DNA of 64,000 nt from Tanypteryx hageni (lineage: Eukaryota > Arthropoda > Insecta > Odonata > Petaluridae): positions 195,804,370 to 195,868,369 of the forward strand of contig CM054115.1 in assembly GCA_028673005.1 (NCBI GenBank), written 5' to 3'. The position numbers and the translations under genes were made by a program. The notes below the pieces were generated by a model. The model made no database searches. It saw nothing but the letters and a program-made list of their open reading frames with translations, and was not told the origin of the DNA. The first letter of the stretch is position 1, and every line of letters starts with the position of its first letter. Positions 56,729-64,000 of this stretch are shown here, piece by piece.

Positions 56729-57109
56729 AATGTCTTAGAAAACTTTCTGCCTAATTCATTAGCTGGAAATTCAAAAGTTATTATTTGAATCGGTCCCATT
56801 TCAACCAATACATGAGCCATGTGACTCGAAATTTTGTTAGGCCACATTCCTGGATATTAATGTTTTCAAACTGCTCTTTTAACTGCTTTTTCATTTTCAA
56901 TCACTTCATCCGCACAAACTTCGTTATTTTTGTCGTCCTCATTGTTTGACTTTTCTTTATCACTATTTTCTCTTCTTTATCAATGTTTTCTTGTATCATC
57001 TCTATTTCCATATCATCATTACTCTGTCCATTAATAGCACATTAACTGTCACTGGTGTCCAACGGATGTACAGGAGTAGTTGGCTCTTTATTTTTTTAAA
57101 TTGGAATAG

Positions 57110-57530
57110 AGCACTTTCCATTTTAGGGGACCTCAAACGTGTATTTCTGTTGAAATCTCAAAGTCCATTTTTTCAAGAAAATAATACTTTCCCCTATACT
57201 ACGTATATGGAGAAAGTAAAAATTCCAAATAGGTTACAGCTAAAAATATAAGATATCTCTTCACCAATGGAAAATAATTTCAATCAACGGTTGTAGAAAA
57301 TTAAATCTACAACTATTATTCCTGTATGTTTTTAAATATATCAAATATCAAAGCAAATATCTCAAAATAACGGATGTGACAAGAGTAAACATCCACTTCC
57401 GGTTGACCGATTTTTACCAAAAACTAATCAGTTTTTGTGACTTGCATAAAAATGTTAAATATAAAATTTCGCGTTGATAGTTTTTGAGTTAGAGCACCCA
57501 CAAAAAAGCTGTCACATACACAGACAGACA
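57110..57530. mobile_element. Repeat family M, rearranged fragments
   Basis: 57121-57220 carries the terminal part ('ggggacctcaaacgtgtatt' to 'atggagaaagta'); 57221-57530 carries the other parts ('ccaaataggtta', 'gctaaaaatataag', 'ggttgaccgatttttacc', 'gagcacccacaaaa') with deletions. It looks like two overlapping truncated copies. 56729-57109 holds nothing recognisable. Confidence 0.6.
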
Positions 57531-57539
57531 CACATCTAC

Positions 57540-58600
57540 ATGATACCCTGCAATTCACCTAATTGCTGGGTGGCAGGGGGTCCACTGCACCATAACCTAC
57601 CTAAATATTGTCTATCGCAGGTTGAAATTTTCTATTGTGATCTCGTATTGCCCTCGGAAAGAACGAGCATAGATAACGCTCCGTCCTACAATAGATCTCA
57701 CGTATCTTATCATCACGGTCGTTTCTACCTATATACGTTGGTGCTTCAACTATTCCTACAACCTCGTCTTTTAGACATTCCGATCTGTATTTCTACAGAA
57801 GCCGCAACCTTGAGTGCAATCTACGATCCTCCAGTGGTACCCAGTTCAAATCCCTCAATAATGAGGTGACGCATTCCTTGTGTTCGTACTTTTGTTTTAC
57901 GAATCTGGCTGCTCTGCGCTGAACTCTTTCTAATTGAATTATATGTCCCTTCTCGTACGGATCCCATATGCATTAGGCGTATTCCACTTGTGGTCTAACC
58001 AGTGATAAGTAACATGTTTCGCGTACTTTTTCTGTAGTGTTCCGTACTATTCTACCTATGAAAGCCAGTTTCTTGTTGGCCGCGCCTATAACTCGACGAA
58101 TGTGCATGTCCCATGAAAGGTCTCGACAAATGGTTACTCCTAAATATTTTACATACTCGGCTGCTTTAATATTTATTCCATCTATTTTATACTCGAAACC
58201 TACTTCTATGTTCTTACTTTTCCAGAAAGTAACTGCGGCACATTTAGTGTAATTAATTTCAATTTGCCATTCTTTGCACCACGCTGAAATGGCTCTTAAG
58301 GCTTCACGCAGCGACTGATGGTCTTCCTGGTTTTTTATTTCTTTATATAGAACAGTATCATCGGCAAAAAGTCTAATTTTACTACGAACTACCGAGCAGA
58401 TATCATTCACATAGATTAAGAAAAGTAGAGGGCCCTGAGGAACACCCGACGCAACTTTAATCGGCCTCACCGAGGTTTTATTATTTATTATTGTTTTGAC
58501 CTCGGTTTGTTTTGTATTTTTATTTACGACAAGGGTCACTGTAGTTTTTATCGCATGCCCGATCTGTGTGAATGTTGAGTGTGTTTGGAGGTCCCTGGCG
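57540..58600 (-). pseudogene. LINE reverse transcriptase remnant (CR1/L2- or Jockey-like)
   Basis: A 188-residue minus frame (58539-57973) contains VASGVPQGPLLFLIYVNDIC, then SKIRLFADDTVLYKEI with the FADD catalytic pair, ISAWCKEWQIEINYTKCAAV, VKYLGVTICRDLSWDMHIRR and LSLVRPQVEYA. This is the palm-to-thumb region of a non-LTR reverse transcriptase. Relatives read GVPQGSVLGPLLF; four residues (SVLG) are missing here, which would damage motif B. Below 57973 further decayed pieces follow (VWDPYEKGHIIQLERVQRRA-like) to the presumed 3' end near 57540. The upstream endonuclease is absent. Confidence 0.8.
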
Positions 58601-58914
58601 CGGAGGAGTCTCCCGTAAACCTTAGTTGGCTGACTTGCTGTCCCTGGCGCTGGCCTTAAAAAGCCCCTAAACAGCAGTTGGTGTGTCTAGATGTATGGGT
58701 GAGGTTTTTATGTTTTAAATTTTTAATCTTTTAATTTTTAAAAATTTCCTAAATCTTTTTCTCCCCTTACCTTACTTTAGTGGAGTACCTCAATTTTATT
58801 ACGGCATTTGGAGATTTTTTACGTTTTATCATCGAGGATACTAATGTTAAAGGCACTTCCTGAAGAGCGGCAGACTCTATATTTTTTATTGGTAGAACTA
58901 TGCGCAAAACCGAC
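58601..58914. other. Gap without recognisable gene
   Basis: Probably 5' continuation of the LINE at its left edge, then T-rich sequence. Confidence 0.35.
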
Positions 58915-60215
58915 CAGAAAAAACCGATAATCTTGAAAAAGTTAAACAATGCCACCGCTAAAAATTCGAAATTGTTTTAAAAAATTTTCAAGGTTTATGT
59001 ATTTCCGGATGTACTACGTAGCTGAAATTTTTTTATAGGCAGAATTAGTAAAAAACGAAATAGGGATCATAGAAATTTTGATATTTTAATTTGTTTGGCA
59101 GTTAAAAATTCTTCAAATTTAAACAAATAGGTAAACGTTTAGATACTACGGGGCGAGTTAAGGACCTGAAATTTTTAACTTATTTAGAACATAGTCTATA
59201 TAAACGATTAAACATTTCAATGCATCCATGAAATTTTTATTGCGGCCGTTAAAAATTAATTAATTTTAAACAATTAGAAAATGTTATTTCACCTCTAAAT
59301 GTGCTACAAATTTAAAATTTGGCAGAAATATGTGGCATTATTAACCCAATGTGGGAAATGTATAATATTCCTAAAATTGCAAATATTAGTGTTTACTCCA
59401 TAATTGTTCTATAAGGAAAAAACTAAAATCGGTACAGAAGAGAAATCTTTTGAATCAAAGAAATATTTCGGGCACTTGCCCATAAACATTTATATATCCC
59501 ATTAAATTGTAATTGCAGCCGTTAACAAATTTTTAAATTTAAAAAATTACATAAATGAATTTCACTTCTATGTGAGCCACAACTTTAAAATTGGCAGAAA
59601 TGTGTGGCATTACTACGCCAATATGGAAAAGGTATAATATTCCTAAAATTGCAAATTTTAGTGATTGTTTCACTCCATAATTGCTCCATAAGGAAAAAAC
59701 GAAAATCGGAGCAGAGGAGAAATCTTTTGAATTAGAAAAATATTACCAATGATGAAATATCTCTCTGAAAATTAATGTTTTTTCAAGGTGAGATGAAATG
59801 CTTGCAGAATGCTAGCACCTTCTACTAGTAATTGATATTGCACCTCTGTAAGAAGAGTCTATATATAATAGATATAGGAGGATAGTAATGTTTTGTTTTT
59901 ACCCCTTTTGTTAATTAAAATTTAATAATTTTTATCTTGGAAACTGTAAGTCGTCGACACGAACTTCTAAAAATATTTTGTAGCAAATCCTATATAGAAA
60001 AGATGAAAATCTTGAAAAAGCTCAACAATGTGGACGCTACAAATTCGCTTAAACAAATTTTTCAAGTTTATGTACTTCCGAATGTGCTATGAAGCTGAAA
60101 TTTTTTAATGGCAGAATTAATAAAAAAGTAGGGATTATAGAAATGTTGATATTTTAATTTGACTTAAAAATAGTTAAAATTAAAAAAATGAAAATAGTTT
60201 AGGTACTAGTAATAT
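58915..60215. repeat. AT-rich array of two alternating module types
   Basis: Module A occurs at 58915-59155 and 59995-60215 (shared 'aatcttgaaaaag', 'tatgta.ttccg.atgt.cta', 'agctgaaattttttta', 'ggcagaatta'). Module B occurs at 59250-59480 and 59505-59755 (shared 'ttggcagaaat.tgtggcatta', 'tataatattcctaaaattgc', 'gaggagaaatcttttgaat'). Both pairs are in direct orientation. Part of 59925-59995 is also present inverted near 40.8 kb. No coding sequence. Confidence 0.75.
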
Positions 60216-60224
60216 ACATATATA

Positions 60225-62080
60225 TATATCATCATCATCATAGATAGTCTGTCCGTAGACAGGTCCGTGATTATTCTTGGTTAAACCTGGTTCTCCATAT
60301 ACTCCTATTTTCCGCTGTCCTCTTTATATCTTGATAACTCTCTTTCCCTTTCAAATCGTCTATCAGCTGAAACCTTTTCCTACCTCTTTCCCTTTTCCCA
60401 TCTAGTTTTCCTTCTAACACGTCTTTAATCATACTCTCTCTCCTCAGGTAATGTCCAACCCAGTTAGCCTTCCTCTTTCTGATAGTCTTGTATAATCATT
60501 CGCTTCTCTCCTATTCTTCGTAGCACTTCATCGTTTTTCATCCTATCTGTCCATTTTATCTTCAGCATTCTCCTCCAAGTCCACATTTCAAAGCTTTCCA
60601 AGAATTTGATGTCATTTTTCCTTAGCGTCCATGTTTCTGCCCCATACAATGCTATACTCCATACGTAGCATTTTATCAACTTCTTGCGGATATCTTCCCT
60701 TATATTCCCTGTAAGTAGTTGTTTCTTTCTCCTGAAAGCCGCTTTTGCTTTTCCTATTCTAGTTTTGATCTCATCCGTACATTTTGCCTCTCGTGTTATG
60801 ATACTTCCAAGGTATTTATATTCTGAAACTTGTTCTAATGGCTTTCCCCCAATAGTTATGTTCAGATGCTCTTCTTTACCCGATATTCGAATGACCTTGG
60901 ATTTTTCTGTATTTATTTCCATACCGTATTTTCTACCTGTTATCACTAGTCTATTTATCATTTTTTGTAGCTCCTCTTCCTTTCTTGCTAGAAGTACTTG
61001 ATCATCTACGTATTTTACTGTTCTTATAAACCTTCCTCCAATTTTGAAATCCCCTGTGCCTTCTAAAGCTTCTTGCATTAGACTTTCTCCATATATATTG
61101 AATAGGGTTGGCGATAGGCAGCAGCCTTGTCTTACTCCTCTACCGATATGTACTCCGCAGGTGTCCCCATTCTCAAACCTGACCTTTACAACTTGATTCT
61201 CATATAGATTCCTAATCAGTCTCCTGTCTTTCCAGTCTACACCTATATCCTTTAATATCTTCATCAACTTTACCCAATTTACTCTATCAAAGGCCTTCTG
61301 CCAGTCTACGAAACATGCGCAGATATCTTGACAGTATTCTATTGCCCTTTCTGATATGATTCTAACTACTCCTATAGCATCTCTAGTTCCTCGTCCTTTT
61401 CTGAAACCGAATTGATCTTCCCCTATTATTTCTTCTGCCTTTTTCTCCAGCCTTTTATTAAGAATCCTCGTGATGATCTTCGATGTGTGTGACAGAAGGC
61501 TTATAGTTCTGTAATCTTTACACTGCTTTGCCTTTGGCTTCTTCTTTAGAGGGATCATTGTTACTTCTAGGAAATCCTGAGGCCACTCTCCCGTGTCGTA
61601 AATCTTATTAATTAATTTCGTGATCGCTTTTAGTCCTTCTGATCCTATGACTTTAAGTATCTCAGCCGGTATTCCATCGCTGCCCGTGGCTTTCCCCTTC
61701 TTAAGTTCCACTATCGCTTTTTCTACTTCGCTCTCATTAATACTTGGTCCTAAGTTGTCTTCTTCAATGTTTTCCTCATTTTCCAGTTCTATTTTTGCCG
61801 CTCCTGTCTGTTTGCTGTATAATTCCTTAATGTATTCTTCCCATACCTGTGCTACAACCTTTGTTTCTGAGACTATCTTCCCATCCATATTCATAATTCC
61901 ATTACCACAAATTCCATTAGACTTCTTATCTTCTAATTCCAGTGCCCTAGCGTACATCATATCGTACCGTCATAATTTCTCCATTTGTTCTATTTCATCA
62001 CATTTTCCTTTTTCTTTTTTCCAATTTTCTCTAGCTTTATCTGTTACCCTTCTCAACTCATTGTTTATACGCCTATAGTT
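60225..62080 (-). mobile_element. RTE-type LINE, 5'-truncated, second copy type
   Basis: The 3' end lies at the ATC-repeat 60228-60243 (GAT repeats on the coding strand), as in the LINE at 3.9-7.7 kb. The reverse transcriptase is largely open; the endonuclease region is missing. The 5' break at about 62080 meets CA/TA repeats and a Penelope-derived fold-back. Confidence 0.85.
60464..62078 (-). pseudogene. RTE-type reverse transcriptase, two frameshifts
   Basis: A 498-residue frame (61960-60464) holds ATGSDGIPAEILKVIG, KDYRTISLLSH, FGFRKGRGTRDAIG, CFVDWQKAFDRVNW, GVRQGCCLSPTLFNIYGE and the catalytic KYVDDQVLLA, followed by ALYGAETWTLRK and FEMWTWRRMLKIKWT. The active site reads YVDD where the sister LINE has YADD. 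Upstream, RANYRRINNELRRVTDKARE (62090-61970) continues the protein in a second frame. Downstream of 60464 the frame shifts (after RMIIQ) and the 'KRKANW.GH.LRR' region can be read in pieces to about 60300. It is about 70% identical in feel to the sister LINE, so a separate subfamily. Confidence 0.88.
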
Positions 62081-62094
62081 GGCTCTACCTACAT

Positions 62095-62125
<31 letters not shown>

Positions 62126-62137
62126 CATATATATATG

Positions 62138-62184
<47 letters not shown>

Positions 62185-62418
62185 CAACTTACGGAAAAGG
62201 AAAGGTAAAATGAATATATGGATGTCAACAAGGTGTTGGGATGAGGAAACCCAGTGAGCACTCACCAATCAGACGACTTCAGGTTGGCGGGGCCCCGGGG
62301 ATGTCGAAGCGACACACGTAAAATACCACAAAAACATCACAAACGTAAAGCTTTCGGAACTACTCCTTCTTCAGCTACAGAGAGAGAGGGTTTCCTCATC
62401 CCAACACCTTGTTGACAT

Positions 62419-62475
<57 letters not shown>
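62095..62475. mobile_element. Penelope-related terminal unit in fold-back arrangement between TA repeats
   Basis: 62186-62382 is the same unit as the palindrome arm at 41.06-41.23 kb, preceded by its 'acttacggaaaaggaaaggt' end. 62386-62425 then repeats the outer 40 bp inverted ('ggtttcctcatcccaacacc...ttgacatccatat'). (TA)n runs flank both sides (62105-62185, 62420-62475). The arrangement matches the 41-kb locus but one arm is mostly deleted. Confidence 0.75.
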
Positions 62476-62477
<2 letters not shown>

Positions 62478-62489
62478 CTAAAGGAAAAG

Positions 62490-64000
62490 AAAAGGTAGTG
62501 ATGAGGGTGGCAACAAGGTGTTGAGGGAAGCCCAGCGGACACTTACCAAGTTGAGGACCAAGCTGGTAGGCTGCTGGGGGCGTCGAAGAGACACGTAAAA
62601 CACACGAACACAAAAACACACGCAAGCTTATCGGGCCTATGCCCTTCTTCAGCGAAAGAGTAACGTAAAGTGACACACTGGGCGGGGAATGACAGGGTGA
62701 TGTGGGAAGGTTGATGATTGGAGGAGGTGGGGAGTAGGAGGGGTGGATAGCCAATAAAGAGGAAGTGTGGTAAGGGAAAGTGCGAATAACTACAAAGTAA
62801 CAAGGAGACATTGTAAGGGGGCTAATAGGGTTAGCGGAGGTTGAGGCCAGGCGGAGAGAAAGAGTCGAGAAGATGGATATGTGCTAGTTCCCAGTGTCGG
62901 AGAAGGGGGGAAGGAGTGTCATAGGGTAAAGCGCGAATAATCCTAACATTGTAGCAACTATTGAAGGGGACATTGTGGGTATTAGCATGTAATGCAACTG
63001 GGAGAAACGCTATTCCGGTGACCGTTCATTCGGATGTTTAACGGATTGCTGGTGAGGCCTACGTAAAACGCGGGACAAAGGGTGCAGGTAAGGAGGTAAA
63101 TGACGTTACGGGTGGTGCAGTTGCTTCTGGAGGTGATGGGGTAGGTGATGTTGGTGGAGGGACTCGAGAAAGAAGATGATGGTAGGTGGATAGGGCAAGT
63201 GAGTCAGCGAGGTTTGCCGCAGGGGTGAGACCCTATGGCAAGAGGTGTGGTAGAAGTGGGAAGTTCCTTCATCCACAAGATATTTCCCAAATTTGGGGGC
63301 CGGCGGAAGGAGAGGAGCGGAGGATTGGCAAAAAGGTTGATAAAGAGGGATTGATGGGAGGAAGATGTAAGAATTGGGTGGGCAGCATGAAGGATTGTTT
63401 TGAGAGCTTCGTGGATACCAGGAAGGAAAAGTGTCGTAAGAGTGATTGGAGGGGTAGATGCAGGAATAGTGGGTGTGTGAGGATGAGATCCATTGTGGGT
63501 AGGCGTCATCGCCCTATGGATCTGTTCGCGGACCAAGACTGGAGGGTAACCACGTTTGAGAGGACAGAGTAATACTCTAGAAGGGATGCTCTATCGGAAC
63601 AAAGCCTCCATCCTCGACGAGCAAGGGCATGGGGGATAGAGGTTTTGGTATGAAGGGGATGGCAGCTATCAAAGTGGAGGTATTGGAGGCTGTTGGTGGG
63701 TTTGATGTGAACACAGATGCGTATTTTGCTGTCTTGAAGGTAAAGATCGACATCCAGGAATGTGATGTGGGAGGTAGACGATTGGTGGGTGAAGGACAGT
63801 GAAGGATGGGAGGAGAGACGCGAGAGAAAGGAAAGGAGAGAGTCAGGTCCATGCGTCCAAATGAGGAAGACATCGTCGATGTATCTCAGCCACAAAAGTG
63901 GTCTGAGTGGAACGTTGAGGAAGAGTCTTTCCCATTCTCCAAGGTAGCAATTGGCGTATGAAGGCGCCATTCGGGTGCCCATCGCAGTGCCTCTAATTTG
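62490..64000 (-). mobile_element. Penelope-like element, 3' part, running off the window
   Basis: The minus-strand element has reverse transcriptase and GIY-YIG coding parts (to stop 62831) and a ~340-bp 3' untranslated region containing GCTGAAGAAGGGCATAGGCC near 62660-62640, ending at a (TA)n run. The 5' portion lies beyond base 64000. Confidence 0.88.
62831..64000 (-). pseudogene. Penelope-like reverse transcriptase with GIY-YIG endonuclease, frameshifted, partial
   Basis: From the right edge the protein reads IRGTAMGTRMAPSYANCYLG, then WLRYIDDVFLIW with the catalytic YIDD, ITFLDVDLYLQ, a KPTNSLQYLHFDSCHPLH block and RRGWRLCSD. Frame changes near 63520 and 63300 separate this from SFRRPPNLGNILWMKELP (relatives: AYRRPKNL.D.LV). 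Then comes the nuclease, RNVIYLLTCTLCPAFYVGLT and RMNGHRNS (GIY-YIG: VYLLxC...FYVGLT...R.NGH), another frame change, and FNSCYNVRIIRALP ending PPGLNLR plus TAA at 62833-62831. Such proteins copy their RNA at target breaks made by the C-terminal nuclease. At least three frameshifts disable it. Confidence 0.88.

Noticed and set aside
1..64000. CRISPR arrays, bacterial operons, phage or toxin-antitoxin systems
   Set aside because: Introns, SINEs, LINEs and DNA transposons show a eukaryotic genome; the tandem repeats present lack regular unique spacers.

Overview
The window looks like animal, most probably arthropod (insect-like), nuclear DNA. It is AT-rich intergenic or intronic sequence dominated by eukaryotic mobile elements: RTE-type and other LINEs, Penelope-like elements, Tc1, mariner, pogo/Tigger, PIF/Harbinger, hAT and Helitron remnants, and tRNA-derived SINEs. 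There are no bacterial-type operons, ribosome-binding sites or CRISPR arrays. The species cannot be fixed from sequence alone.

Host gene signal is sparse. The one convincing host coding segment is a 50-codon minus-strand exon at 10096-10247. It starts with ATG, is bounded by good splice sites and encodes the N-terminus of a TNFAIP8 (TIPE) family protein. Two GC/CpG-rich blocks at 34333-34850 and 43901-44300 end in consensus minus-strand splice donors. They could be alternative 5' non-coding exons or promoters of the same gene, with the intervening repeats as intron. This link is inference.

Layout: 1-3.9 kb holds a direct repeat, a small hAT element with a perfect target duplication, a minisatellite and a Penelope-like fragment. 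3.9-7.7 kb is a nearly complete RTE-type LINE whose frame is split by an exact 225-bp tandem duplication carrying a piece of another repeat. 7.8-14.1 kb holds a dispersed repeat (here family M), a Tc/mariner-type remnant, the host exon, a full-length but broken Harbinger and a LINE remnant. 14.3-20 kb holds a Penelope-like element split by a nested MITE, then pogo-type transposase remnants. 19.8-24.4 kb holds a hAT element, copy A of a 1.55-kb duplication, a cluster of family M and a TA-flanked MITE. 26-31.8 kb holds Helitron and Tigger pieces and a 1.3-kb mariner. 32-46 kb holds SINEs, a fold-back element, a 3.2-kb Tc1-like element with about 360-bp inverted repeats and an intron-containing broken transposase, a Penelope-related palindrome and hAT remnants. 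45-58.6 kb holds decayed LINEs, hAT MITEs, minisatellites, a Helitron fragment, a near-perfect 93-bp-arm hairpin and copy B of the duplication. 58.9-64 kb holds AT-rich repeated modules, a second RTE-type LINE, another Penelope-related fold-back and a Penelope-like element running off the right edge.

Almost every mobile-element gene is disrupted, so no autonomous element is evidently intact. The most informative structures are compound ones: tandem duplication inside a LINE, nested insertions, palindromic Penelope termini and the duplicated 1.55-kb block.
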